36,115 nt of DNA, from assembly GCA_017634355.1 (NCBI GenBank), contig JAGBNO010000043.1:1-36115 (forward strand), written 5' to 3'. Positions within the stretch are counted from its first letter, which is position 1. Every line of letters starts with the position of its first letter. The notes below the pieces were generated by a model. It saw nothing but the letters and a program-made list of their open reading frames with translations. It made no database searches and was not told the DNA's origin. The position numbers were made by a program, and so were the translations under genes. The stretch is from Lachnospiraceae bacterium (GTDB taxonomy: Bacteria; Bacillota; Clostridia; Lachnospirales; Lachnospiraceae). Shown one piece after another: positions 7,931-16,406 of this stretch.

Positions 7931-8818
7931 ATGAAAGAATCAGAAATGCACGCATTACAGTCCAAGGCTGAGGTTCTTATAGAAGCCCTGCCATATATAC
8001 AGAAGTTCAACAGGCGCATCATAGTGGTCAAGTACGGCGGGGCCGCCATGACCTCAGAAGAACTCCGTTATAATGTAATTAAGGATGTCACCCTCCTTAA
8101 ACTTGTAGGGTTTAAGCCCATAATCGTCCACGGCGGCGGTAAAGAGATCAACAAGTGGCTCACAAAGCTGGACATAGAGCCGAAGTTTTCCCATGGATTC
8201 CGCATTACTGACGATGAGACCCTTGAAGTCGCTGAAATGGTCCTAAATAAAGTAAATAAGGGGCTTGTACAGCAGGTAGAGAGCCTGGGGGTCATGGCGG
8301 CAGGTGTCAGCGGCAAAGACGGCGGGCTTCTCAAAGTCAAGAAAAAATATGTGCAAGGGGACGATATAGGCTATGTCGGTGAAGTAGTCGATGTAAATCC
8401 CAAAATCCTCTTAGACCTCCTGGAGAAGGACTTCCTTCCCATTGTTGCCCCCGTAGGCATGGACGATGCCTGCAATGGCTACAATATAAATGCAGACGAA
8501 GCGGCCTGTGCCATAGCAAAAGCCGTAGGAGCCGAAAAGCTGGCCTTTCTTACGGACATAGCAGGGCTCTATAAGGACATAAATGACAGCTCCTCCTTTA
8601 TTTCCCGTCTCACGGCAGATGATGCGCTAGAGCTTTTGGAAGGCGGCTTTGTGGGCGGGGGTATGATCCCCAAGCTGGAAAATTGCGTTGACGCAATAAA
8701 GGGCGGCGTAGGAAATGTGCATATACTCGACGGCCGCATACAGCACTGCCTGCTTCTGGAAATATTTACCAAGAGAGGCATAGGAACGGCCATAGTCAGC
8801 AATGAATCAGAGATGTGA
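7931..8818 (+). CDS. argB: Acetylglutamate kinase ArgB
   Basis: A 295-residue amino-acid kinase that phosphorylates N-acetylglutamate. [19 protein letters not shown] and the late [10 protein letters not shown] motif are all present. About 25 residues precede the kinase core ([22 protein letters not shown]). That helix is typical of the hexameric, arginine-inhibited type, which fits a cyclic pathway using ArgJ, so feedback inhibition by arginine is likely (inferred). The ribosome site GAGGAGG is strong. It lies 53 bp after argJ and 28 bp before argD. Confidence 0.97.
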   Translation: MKESEMHALQSKAEVLIEALPYIQKFNRRIIVVKYGGAAMTSEELRYNVIKDVTLLKLVGFKPIIVHGGGKEINKWLTKLDIEPKFSHGFRITDDETLEVAEMVLNKVNKGLVQQVESLGVMAAGVSGKDGGLLKVKKKYVQGDDIGYVGEVVDVNPKILLDLLEKDFLPIVAPVGMDDACNGYNINADEAACAIAKAVGAEKLAFLTDIAGLYKDINDSSSFISRLTADDALELLEGGFVGGGMIPKLENCVDAIKGGVGNVHILDGRIQHCLLLEIFTKRGIGTAIVSNESEM

Positions 8819-8846
8819 GTGACAACTGTAAGAAAGGGAATTTAAA

Positions 8847-10043
8847 ATGAAAAGCTCTAAAGAATGTATGGACCTTGGGGATAAATATTTCCTGCACACA
8901 TATAACCGCTTTCCCATAGTATTGGACCATGGGGAAGGTGTATACCTATACGATGCAGAAGGGAAGCGCTATCTGGATTTTGCCGCAGGGATAGCCGTAT
9001 TTGCCCTGGGATACGGCAACAGGGACTTTGACAATGCCCTGAAGGCACAGATAGATAAACTCATTCATACTTCCAATCTCTACTATAATGCGCCCGCGGC
9101 CCAGGCCGCAGAGGTGCTGTGCAAAAAGACCGGAATGGACAGGGTATTCTTTACCAACAGCGGCACAGAGGCCATAGAAGGGTCCATAAAGTCAGCCCTC
9201 AAATATGCCTATTCAAAAAAAGCGGCCTCGGACTATGAGATCATTGCCATGGAAAGCTCCTTTCACGGCCGCAGCATGGGCGCACTCTCAGTAACCGGCA
9301 ATTCCCACTACAGGGAGCCCTTCGGCCCCGGAATAGGGCATATACGTTTCGCCAAATTCAATGACCTCATGAGCGTGAAGGAGCTCATCAATGACAAGAC
9401 CTGTGCCATCATAATGGAAACAGTGCAGGGAGAGGGTGGCATACACCCTGCCAGCGAGGAATTCCTAAAAGGAGTTCGCTCTATTTGTGACGAAAATGAC
9501 ATATTGCTCATATTGGACGAAATACAGTGCGGCATGGGGCGCACGGGGCATCTATTCGCCTATGAGGCCTTTGGAATACGCCCTGATATACTGGCCGTTG
9601 CAAAGGCATTGGGCTGCGGAGTTCCCGTAGGGGCCTTTCTCATGACTGAGAGAGTTGCTGAAAAATCCCTTGTGCCCGGAGACCACGGCACTACATACGG
9701 CGGCAATCCCCTGGCCACTGCGGCTGTAAATGAAGTTTTCAGGGAATTTGACGAAAGGGACATAGTAGGGCATGTGTGGCAGCTGGCCCCATACTTGGAA
9801 GAAAAGCTGGATAAGATTGCCCAAGATCTGCCCATAGTGTCGGAGCGTCGCGGCATGGGCTTCATGCAGGCCCTTGAACTTAAGTCTGATGCCAAGGACA
9901 TCATACCAGCCCTGCATAGAGAGGGACTCTTGGTAATTACGGCAGGGGCAAGAGTGCTGCGGCTGGTCCCGCCTCTCATTATTGAAAAAGAGCATATAGA
10001 TGAGGCCACTGAAACTCTTACAAAAATTTTACAGAATTATTAA
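8847..10043 (+). CDS. argD: Acetylornithine aminotransferase ArgD
   Basis: A 398-residue class-III PLP aminotransferase converting N-acetylglutamate semialdehyde to N-acetylornithine. Visible signatures are the cofactor region TNSGTEAIEGSIK, LDEIQCGMGRTG, and AKALGCGVPVGAF, which holds the PLP-binding lysine. The length is normal. Placement after argB supports ArgD over other ornithine or GABA transaminases. It is the last gene of the arginine run; no clear terminator follows. Confidence 0.95.
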   Translation: MKSSKECMDLGDKYFLHTYNRFPIVLDHGEGVYLYDAEGKRYLDFAAGIAVFALGYGNRDFDNALKAQIDKLIHTSNLYYNAPAAQAAEVLCKKTGMDRVFFTNSGTEAIEGSIKSALKYAYSKKAASDYEIIAMESSFHGRSMGALSVTGNSHYREPFGPGIGHIRFAKFNDLMSVKELINDKTCAIIMETVQGEGGIHPASEEFLKGVRSICDENDILLILDEIQCGMGRTGHLFAYEAFGIRPDILAVAKALGCGVPVGAFLMTERVAEKSLVPGDHGTTYGGNPLATAAVNEVFREFDERDIVGHVWQLAPYLEEKLDKIAQDLPIVSERRGMGFMQALELKSDAKDIIPALHREGLLVITAGARVLRLVPPLIIEKEHIDEATETLTKILQNY

Positions 10044-10128
10044 ATCTCCATTGCCTTTTTAAACTACTGGTAGTAGAATACAAACTAATTGAGGGGTGTC
10101 TTAAGGGAAGTGCAGACAGGAGTTTCCC

Positions 10129-10758
10129 TTGAGAAATTATTTCAGAGTTTTAATTTACATTCTTATTTCCTTAATGGTTATCTGTTGTTTTTCTGCATGC
10201 GCCGGATCAGAAGGCGACACCCTTACTATGGACATGCCCTCTGAGGATGAGGCCACAGTGCCCGAAACTCCTGCGATTGCGGAAACAGATCCTGAACCCG
10301 CAGAGAAAGAGGATAAGTACATCTATGTATTTCTCTGTGGCGCAGTACAGAATCCAGGAGTTTATGAACTGCCTGAAGGCAGCAGGCTCTTTGAACTGTT
10401 AGAACGGGCAGGGGGAATGAGAGGGGATGCCGCCGCTGATGCCCTTAATCAGGCGGAGATCCTTTCTGACGGTAAGCAGATTCGCATACCTACCGTTGAT
10501 GAGATAAATGCTTCCGCAGCCACAGGCGATTCTCAGGCAGGCGCCTTTGCCCCCAGCCATCAGGATGGGCGTATTAATATCAATACCGCATCGCTTTCAG
10601 ACCTCATGACAATAAACGGCATAGGCGAAACCCGTGCGCAGGCCATTATAGATTACAGGGAAGAGCACGGCTCTTTCGCCACTATAGAAGATATCAAGTT
10701 AGTTAATGGTATAAAGGACGGGCTTTTCAACAAGATAAAAGATCAGATTACCGTATGA
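10129..10758 (+). CDS. ComEA-like SLBB/helix-hairpin-helix protein, probable lipoprotein
   Basis: A 209-residue protein starting with TTG, supported by AGGAG six bases upstream. A basic, hydrophobic signal sequence ends in FSAC (Cys24), a plausible lipobox although Phe at -3 is unusual. Then come an acidic linker, an SLBB domain (about 62-125, beginning YIYVFLCGAVQNPGVY) and two HhH motifs (about 149-209, ININTASLSDLMTINGIGETRA). ComEA proteins bind DNA at the cell surface and pass it to the ComEC channel. No comEC or other competence gene is near. A role in DNA uptake is inferred from family; an unrelated cell-surface DNA-binding role is possible. Confidence 0.85.
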   Translation: MRNYFRVLIYILISLMVICCFSACAGSEGDTLTMDMPSEDEATVPETPAIAETDPEPAEKEDKYIYVFLCGAVQNPGVYELPEGSRLFELLERAGGMRGDAAADALNQAEILSDGKQIRIPTVDEINASAATGDSQAGAFAPSHQDGRININTASLSDLMTINGIGETRAQAIIDYREEHGSFATIEDIKLVNGIKDGLFNKIKDQITV

Positions 10759-10812
10759 AATGCCACTTTAGGATCTGTCTCATAATAATGTATTCTAAGA
10801 GAGGCATTTTTT
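10759..10812 (+). terminator. Terminator-like hairpin after the ComEA-like gene
   Basis: AATGCC (10759-10764) pairs with GGCATT (10803-10808), followed by a T-run through 10812. The loop is long (38 nt) and holds TCTGTCTCATAATAATGTAT, which resembles the left edge of the palindromic element at 11905-11930. Long loops make weaker terminators. Confidence 0.4.
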
Positions 10813-10834
10813 CGCCAGCCCGACATGGAGCATA

Positions 10835-11530
10835 ATGAAGATGAGCAGGAAGGTTCTCGTTGTAGACGATGAAAAAAATATCATCAAGGGCATAAGCTTC
10901 AGCCTTAAGCAGGACGACATGGATGTAGATGCCGCATACGACGGGGAGGAAGCCGTGGAGCTTGCCAGACAGAATACTTACGACTGCATACTCCTGGATG
11001 TGATGCTGCCTAAGCTCACAGGCCTCGAAGCCTGCCAGCAGATAAGAGAGTTCTCCGACGTGCCCATTATAATGCTCACCGCCAAGGGCGATGACATGGA
11101 CAAGATCCTAGGGCTGGAGTACGGAGCCGATGACTATATCACAAAGCCCTTTAACATACTCGAAGTCAAAGCCAGGATCAAGGCCATTTTCCGCCGTGCG
11201 GAACGCATGGAGGGAAAAAAGAACGAAAATAGCGTCATAGAGAAGGGCAGTTTAAAGCTGGATCTGGAGAACCGGAGGGCCAGCATACAGGGCCGCGAGA
11301 TAAACCTTACTGCCAAGGAATTCGATGTGCTGGAGCTTTTGGCCCGAAACCCCAACAAGGTCTATTCTCGTGAAAACCTCTTAAAAATCATCTGGGGCAA
11401 GGATTATCCCGGAGATGAGCGAACCGTTGACGTGCATATACGCCGGCTCCGCGAAAAGATAGAGGACAGCCCCAGCAATCCCCGTTATGTCCATACCAAG
11501 TGGGGAGTGGGGTACTACTTTAATTCCTAA
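10835..11530 (+). CDS. OmpR/PhoB-family response regulator (orphan)
   Basis: A 231-residue two-domain regulator. The receiver domain (about 5-118) has Asp11-Asp12, phospho-acceptor Asp55 (CILLDVMLP), LTAKGDD and Lys104 (TKPF). The C-terminal winged helix (about 130-230) has LTAKEFDVLELLARNPNKV and the recognition-helix region ERTVDVHIRRLREKIE. It should bind DNA when phosphorylated, but no histidine kinase is adjacent on either side, so its kinase is elsewhere. GGAG lies 4 nt before the ATG; an alternative ATG is two codons in. It precedes the repeat-rich gap and the two-gene AAA+ unit; whether it controls them is unknown. Confidence 0.95.
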   Translation: MKMSRKVLVVDDEKNIIKGISFSLKQDDMDVDAAYDGEEAVELARQNTYDCILLDVMLPKLTGLEACQQIREFSDVPIIMLTAKGDDMDKILGLEYGADDYITKPFNILEVKARIKAIFRRAERMEGKKNENSVIEKGSLKLDLENRRASIQGREINLTAKEFDVLELLARNPNKVYSRENLLKIIWGKDYPGDERTVDVHIRRLREKIEDSPSNPRYVHTKWGVGYYFNS

Positions 11531-11532
11531 AT

Positions 11533-11558
11533 GGCTTGTTGCTCTCCAAAAGCCTTTT
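11533..11558 (+). terminator. Short hairpin terminator after the response regulator
   Basis: GGCTT (11533-11537) pairs with AAGCC (11550-11554), followed by TTTT (11555-11558). The stem is only 5 bp, so termination may be partial. Confidence 0.4.
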
Positions 11559-11786
11559 ACGAATCCATTAATTCTTATACTCTTAACTTCCTGCCTATTA
11601 TAACCCTCAATTCTTATCCTTAGAATCTATTCACAAATACCTTGATGTATGCCTATCCTTTTCTCCGATATGACTTAGGTACTGTACTGTACAGTGCATT
11701 ACCAAACTGGATTTAATTCCTCTACTGAATATAAAAGGATGCGGTGGTGCGTAAAGAATTTAGCCCCAGAGCGGCACGATGCAGGC

Positions 11787-11820
11787 GTATTAACAAAATG
11801 TTAAGCTATTTCGTTAATAC
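11787..11820. repeat. Inverted repeat GTATTAAC...GTTAATAC, possible operator
   Basis: Two perfect 8-bp arms with an 18-bp spacer lie between the orphan response regulator and the AAA+ two-gene unit. A second dyad (TTAAC-5-GTTAA, 11790-11804) overlaps the left arm. OmpR-family regulators usually bind direct repeats, so the symmetry fits a different protein or plain RNA structure better. Confidence 0.35.
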
Positions 11821-11904
11821 CCTTGGATGTGAACCCTTGGATGTGAACATGGGTTTTCATTGAAAAATAAGGGGTTTTATGTTAAGCTGAAACGATTAGA
11901 GTAA

Positions 11905-12070
11905 GGTTCTGTCTCAAAATAATTTGTATATCTTGCCAGTCTTTTTCTGCGATAATCTTTAGGCAATAATCGCTTGCATAGCTAGCTATGCACACGATTT
12001 TTGTTTTAAGATTTTTGTTTTAAGATTCTTGATGAAAAATCCTCCGCAATCTATACAAATTATTTATCGA
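11905..12070. repeat. MITE-like palindromic element with internal palindrome and tandem repeat
   Basis: AATAATTTGTATA (11918-11930) is mirrored exactly by TATACAAATTATT (12052-12064). Imperfect pairing continues inward for about 20 bp (TTGC...TTTTTC...AATC on both arms). The centre holds a perfect 16-bp palindrome GCATAGCTAGCTATGC (11976-11991) and a 14-bp tandem repeat (ATTTTTGTTTTAAG twice, about 11997-12024). The whole could fold into one long hairpin. A sequence like the left edge (TCTGTCTCA.AATAAT) recurs near 10775. It looks like a non-autonomous repeat, but only the window was examined. Confidence 0.5.
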
Positions 12071-12147
12071 AAGCTTCTAAGGCGCTGTACGCAAAAACTT
12101 TATTCGTTTAGGAACTGCCACGATATTAAACAGCGAAGGAGACGGAT

Positions 12148-14190
12148 ATGCCCAAAAAAGGAGTCAAAGGAAAGAAAGTCAATAAAAACGACAATGTGTC
12201 AGTAGTGGAGAATTATGTAAACGGACCCGACGAGATGGCAGATAATGAGAGCACCATGGCCGTGATGGGAAAGGAGGATGAACCGGAAAGGGGGGGATTT
12301 TTCTCTTTTTTCAGAAGAAATAGGCGGCATCGGGAGAACGCCGGCATAGAGGGCGGCAACCAGGGAGAGGGCAATATAATTAACATAGCCCAGCGTCCTG
12401 AAGGGAATAGGGGGGCAGGGCCCAGAGGCGGCGGCCAACAGCAGGGGAATCAGGCTGAAGAGGATCCCTGGAAGGAGTCGGAGAAGCCGGAGGACATAAT
12501 GGTGGATGTGCCGAACAACGATAGCTTCCTTCTGGGATATGAGAAGCCTTCTGATGAGTCTGTGATGATGAAGCCGGTGTTCGAGACCCATACCTTTGTT
12601 CATGAAAGGGACGTAGACGAAGAAAACGGGCCCCACAGCTACATCGGCCTAAGGTATACCCGCCTGGACCCAAGGGTGGGACGGTTAAGGCGAAAGCATA
12701 TAAAGATAGGCTTTGGCAGCCAGGGCGGTCCCATAGGCACGGGAAGGCTTATGAATGAGGCTGATAATACTGCGGACGCATCCACTGAGACACCTATAGG
12801 CGTGCCGGCTTTCAAGAACGTGGTGGGGGCCATAGAGAGGACGCAAAGTAATATACAGGCATTTGAGAGAAGAAACCCTGTAAGCCGTTTCTTCGCAAAG
12901 ATCTTCGGCAGCGGAAAGCAGAGGAACACAGAATTCTCAGGAAAGTATAATTTGCTCACCAATAACTGCAATGATTTTGTCATTGCCATGGCGAAGGCCG
13001 CAGGAGCTACCGTGCCGGCAGCCCTGCATAAATCTTTACTCGGGCCCTATGCCGCAAAGAAGGACCTGGCCAATGCGGCAGAACAGGGACAGCTGCAGAA
13101 CGGCACGCGGGTCTTCCAAGGCGGGAAGGTGATGGGAGAATATGGACAAATGAGCAGGACCTGGGGAACGGGCGACAACATGCATGTGGCAGGATGGAAG
13201 AATTTCCTTAACAACTATATGAATGATGCGGACAGGTCCCTGGGGATAGATGGGATAAGGCGGGTACGGGTTCCGGCGCTGAACGCCCTGTTGCAGACCG
13301 TGGACAATGACGCAAAGAATCTGAAAGTGTATCTGGATGCACTTAGCGGTTCAGCAAAGAAAAACAAGGCTCCGGCTGATGTGGAGGCGGAGATAGCCCG
13401 GATCTCTAGTGATGTCCGCAAGGCCATTGAGTACCACCATACAAAGCCCCATCCAAGGCTGAATATTTCCCTTATGAAGGTGGAGGCCCTGGCAAAGTAC
13501 ATGAGGAAACTCAAACCGAATGACCTGGACAAGAAGAGCCCTGAGGATCTAACTGAATATGAGCTTAACTATGCGCTTACCAGCCAAACTACTGCGGAGA
13601 AGGAGTATGCAAAAGCTGACGAAGAGAAGATAGAGCAGAAGGGAGAGCAGGTTGAAAGGGAGAGCATGCAGAATGAGCAACTCTTTAATACAAAAAATAT
13701 GGGTTCTGCCACTGGAAGCGGCGCAGGAGGCATATTCCTGATGGCCATTGGGCATGGCAGCTTCGAGACCAATAATCCATACGCAGATGCAAATGAAATG
13801 AACTTGTCTGGCAACCTGAATACAGTTGTGACCGACATAAAGAACAATTCAGGGGACAAGCTCATGCCATATCTGAAGAGATTTGCCGACGCCAGGTCCT
13901 ATCTGTCCACGGAGCAGACCGCAAGGCTTGCGGCCATCTTTATAGCCCAGGCCATTGGCCTGAGGACGCTTTCCCTTCAGATGTCAAAGATATGGGGGCT
14001 TAATTCCAAAATTGAAGATTATGATAATCAGAGGAAAAATCTGGAGGGTAAATACAAGAATACTGAAGATGCAGAATTAACTAAGACCAGGGGAATGAAC
14101 CTTAGGAACATGGAGGAGTTAGCTACTGCCCTTGCCGAACGGATTGCGACGATACCGAAGGAAAATCTCGATCAGAGATTAGCAGGATAA
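12148..14190 (+). CDS. Large protein with papain-like (PPPDE/LRAT-like) His/Cys core; function unknown
   Basis: 680 residues with no recognised full-length family. Residues 1-140 are charged, low in complexity and rich in Gly, Gln and Asn, so probably disordered, with a small FFSFFRRNRR patch at 51-60. Residues about 145-290 carry GPHSYIGLRY (His163), a KIGFG strand at 185-189, and YNLLTNNCNDFVIAMAKAAGA (Cys274). This His-then-Cys order, with an NNCN motif at a helix start, is the pattern of permuted papain-fold PPPDE/LRAT-type hydrolases. Residues 340-680 look mostly helical, with a Gly-rich stretch at 519-528. No signal peptide or membrane helix is evident. GAAGGAGA lies before the ATG. The AAA+ gene starts 12 bp downstream, so the two should work together. 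Peptidase or acyl-hydrolase activity is inferred from two motifs only. Confidence 0.85.
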   Translation: MPKKGVKGKKVNKNDNVSVVENYVNGPDEMADNESTMAVMGKEDEPERGGFFSFFRRNRRHRENAGIEGGNQGEGNIINIAQRPEGNRGAGPRGGGQQQGNQAEEDPWKESEKPEDIMVDVPNNDSFLLGYEKPSDESVMMKPVFETHTFVHERDVDEENGPHSYIGLRYTRLDPRVGRLRRKHIKIGFGSQGGPIGTGRLMNEADNTADASTETPIGVPAFKNVVGAIERTQSNIQAFERRNPVSRFFAKIFGSGKQRNTEFSGKYNLLTNNCNDFVIAMAKAAGATVPAALHKSLLGPYAAKKDLANAAEQGQLQNGTRVFQGGKVMGEYGQMSRTWGTGDNMHVAGWKNFLNNYMNDADRSLGIDGIRRVRVPALNALLQTVDNDAKNLKVYLDALSGSAKKNKAPADVEAEIARISSDVRKAIEYHHTKPHPRLNISLMKVEALAKYMRKLKPNDLDKKSPEDLTEYELNYALTSQTTAEKEYAKADEEKIEQKGEQVERESMQNEQLFNTKNMGSATGSGAGGIFLMAIGHGSFETNNPYADANEMNLSGNLNTVVTDIKNNSGDKLMPYLKRFADARSYLSTEQTARLAAIFIAQAIGLRTLSLQMSKIWGLNSKIEDYDNQRKNLEGKYKNTEDAELTKTRGMNLRNMEELATALAERIATIPKENLDQRLAG

Positions 14191-14202
14191 AAGGAGAGGC
14201 AC

Positions 14203-16260
14203 TTGGAAGGAAAAAATGCGGAAGAAGTGAATGGCATAAGGCTTCTGGCGGAACTGGGGGCTTTGAGGCTGTCCCGGCTCATTAGGGACAGAGGCGATCC
14301 GGAGCTTCTGGAAAAATATGAATACCTTCTCCTTCCTGACGCAGACTGGCAGGAAATCTGGGAAGCGGAATATGCAACACTTATAGACTCCCAGAACAAC
14401 GAGGATGCAATGGGGGCACGTATGCTACGGATAGCGGCGCATTGCGGGGGGGACGTGGCGCTCGTGCTGCTGGAACTCATCATGCTGAAACTGGAAGAGC
14501 CAGAGGCTGATGAACTCCTGGAACTGGTGTCCAAAGGTAATGGGAAGGGAGTCACACTCCTCACGGCTGCCAGGACTGCAGGATATACGGGAACTCTGGA
14601 TACTGCCATGCTGCCAATGAAGGAGGCAGAGGAAGCCGCATCTTTCCTGCTGTCGTCGGAGAAAGGGAAGGATGGAAGTTTCTTTAGCAGGACGTGGAGC
14701 GGGGACAGCTACCTAATGGGCTTCCTGTCGGGGGCAGAGATGAAGGACCCTCTTACAGCGGAATTCACGGAAAACTGGAGCCCTGCCGACGGCCCCGTAA
14801 TCTGCTTCGGCATGGAGGAAAGACTTAAGGGACTTGCGGAAAACATGAGACGGCTCATGGATAACGAGGCCGACAGGCCTTTTGCCCTGATAGTAGACGG
14901 GGAGCGGGGAAGCGGAAGGCATACTGCAGTCAAGGCCTTGTGTGAAATGCTTGGGGTATCCCTACTTACGGTGGATTTTTCCTTTCTGCTTGGCCATAAG
15001 GATCCAAAAGACGCCATAAGGCGCATAGTTAGGAGCGCGGCCCTGGAGGGGAGGGCGCTCTGTGTAAGGAATATAAAAAAGCAGGAAGACACGCTATTCC
15101 TCCTGGAGAGGATGGAGGCAAAATACAGGGAGCATTGCGTCCTGCCCCTTTTCCTCATCACGGGGGGAGATGTGAAGCTTGTTCCCATGCTTAAGGAACG
15201 GTGGCTCTCCCTCAGGATACCAAAGGGCAACGAGCTGAGCCTGGCGCTTTGGAAAGGTTTCTTCGCAGAAGCTCCTGAAGGTTTCCCTGAAGCCATGGCT
15301 TCTAAAATGTCCCTCACCGCAGGACAGATAAAAAGAGTGGCACAGGCCAGCGAGATGTTGCGCTCCACAGGGGAAGTGGTTGACGAGCGCAGGATATGCA
15401 GGCTCTGCTATGAGGTCCTGGACGATGGAAGGTATGAGAATGTGAAGTGGGTCGAGCCGGGCTTCACCTTCGACGACCTGAAGATAGACCCACAGAATAA
15501 AGAAATACTTATGGAGATCTGCCGGCAGGCATCCCTGAGGAGGAAGGTTTATGACGAATGGGGACTGAGGAGGCAGTATGCCTATGGCAGGGCGGTCTCC
15601 GCCATACTGGCGGGGCCTCCCGGAACCGGAAAGACCATGACGGTGCACGCCCTGGCAAGCTTTTTGGGGCTGGAGCTATACAAGGTGGACCTTTCTCAGG
15701 TGGTTGACAAGTATGTGGGGGAGACGGAGAAACGGCTGGATGAGGTGTTCGACAGGGCAGAGAAGAGCAACATGATACTCTTTTTTGATGAGGCGGACGC
15801 TGTAATGGGGAAACGGAGCGAGGTTAAGGATGCCCAGGACCGCTATGCGAACACGGAGATTTCTTTCATACTCCAGCGGATAGAGGAATTCGATGGTATA
15901 GTCCTGCTTTCCACCAACAACCTCCAGAACATAGACCGAGCCTTCATGCGGCGGATACGCTATGTCCTGACCTATGAGCTCCCTAACCCTGAGACCCGCA
16001 GGGAAATATGGCTCAGCGCCTTTGGGGACAAGGTGCCTTTGTCGGAGGACATTGACCTTGATTTCCTTACTGAGAAATTCGACCTGTCGGGGGGCGAGAT
16101 AAAGAATGTGGTGCTGAATGCAGTATTCTGTGCCGCCGCCGAAGGGAAGAAAGTGTCGATGGAGCATATAATGAAAGCCATCTACAGGGAGAGCACCAAG
16201 ACCAAGCGCATAGCCTTTGACGGCGACTACGGGAAGTATGCCTATATGATGCGCGGGTGA
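14203..16260 (+). CDS. Two-domain AAA+ ATPase, resembling contractile-injection-system ATPases
   Basis: 685 residues from a TTG start; AAGGAG at 14191-14196 sits right after the previous stop. The N-terminal ~200 residues are helical and unrecognised. A first AAA-like domain (about 200-345) has a broken Walker A (GERGSGRHT, 233-241; Arg-His in place of Lys-Ser/Thr) and no acidic Walker B. The second domain (about 415-670) is intact: GPPGTGKT (471-478), ILFFDEAD (525-532), sensor-1 Asn (STNN, 570-573), arginine-finger region RAFMRRIR (579-586), and LSGGEIKNVVLNA (628-640). The degenerate-then-active arrangement and this C-terminal signature are what I associate with ATPases of extracellular contractile injection loci (Afp15-like). 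No sheath, tube or baseplate gene is present here. It probably remodels or loads the partner encoded just upstream (inference). Confidence 0.9.
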   Translation: MEGKNAEEVNGIRLLAELGALRLSRLIRDRGDPELLEKYEYLLLPDADWQEIWEAEYATLIDSQNNEDAMGARMLRIAAHCGGDVALVLLELIMLKLEEPEADELLELVSKGNGKGVTLLTAARTAGYTGTLDTAMLPMKEAEEAASFLLSSEKGKDGSFFSRTWSGDSYLMGFLSGAEMKDPLTAEFTENWSPADGPVICFGMEERLKGLAENMRRLMDNEADRPFALIVDGERGSGRHTAVKALCEMLGVSLLTVDFSFLLGHKDPKDAIRRIVRSAALEGRALCVRNIKKQEDTLFLLERMEAKYREHCVLPLFLITGGDVKLVPMLKERWLSLRIPKGNELSLALWKGFFAEAPEGFPEAMASKMSLTAGQIKRVAQASEMLRSTGEVVDERRICRLCYEVLDDGRYENVKWVEPGFTFDDLKIDPQNKEILMEICRQASLRRKVYDEWGLRRQYAYGRAVSAILAGPPGTGKTMTVHALASFLGLELYKVDLSQVVDKYVGETEKRLDEVFDRAEKSNMILFFDEADAVMGKRSEVKDAQDRYANTEISFILQRIEEFDGIVLLSTNNLQNIDRAFMRRIRYVLTYELPNPETRREIWLSAFGDKVPLSEDIDLDFLTEKFDLSGGEIKNVVLNAVFCAAAEGKKVSMEHIMKAIYRESTKTKRIAFDGDYGKYAYMMRG

Positions 16261-16344
16261 GGTGCAGCGCAGGGGAAAGTTCGGTTACGCCTGAAGTGGC
16301 TCATAAGGAAGGCTGCTTATTTAGTTAATGAGTATCTTTGACAA

Positions 16345-16373
16345 TTGAATTTTTTATCAGTAAGGTTTATAAT
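16345..16373 (+). promoter_or_regulatory. Promoter of the riboswitch-ribU transcript
   Basis: A -35 of TTGAAT (16345-16350), a 17-nt spacer and a perfect TATAAT (16368-16373). A TTGACA at 16338-16343 is too far (24 nt) to pair with this -10. The expected start near 16380 lies just ahead of the FMN aptamer. Confidence 0.65.
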
Positions 16374-16406
16374 CGCTTTCGTTTTACTAAATCAATTACA
16401 TAAGGA

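Larger units (their letters stand above)
11531..12147. other. 617-bp gene-free, repeat-rich stretch
   Basis: No credible coding frame is seen. Besides the small terminator and the palindromic element listed separately, it holds: a 14-bp tandem repeat (CCTTGGATGTGAAC twice, 11821-11848); GTATTAAC at 11787-11794 mirrored by GTTAATAC at 11813-11820; a nested TTAAC-AAAAT-GTTAA at 11790-11804; and a second ATGTTAAGCT near 11879. These could be operator sites or repeat debris. No convincing -35/-10 pair for the gene at 12148 was found. Confidence 0.5.

Noticed and set aside
14709..15368. 219-codon open frame antisense to the AAA+ gene
   Set aside because: It is fully opposite a gene with clear AAA+ motifs, its product is Ser/Arg/Leu-rich without a domain, and it has no separate context.
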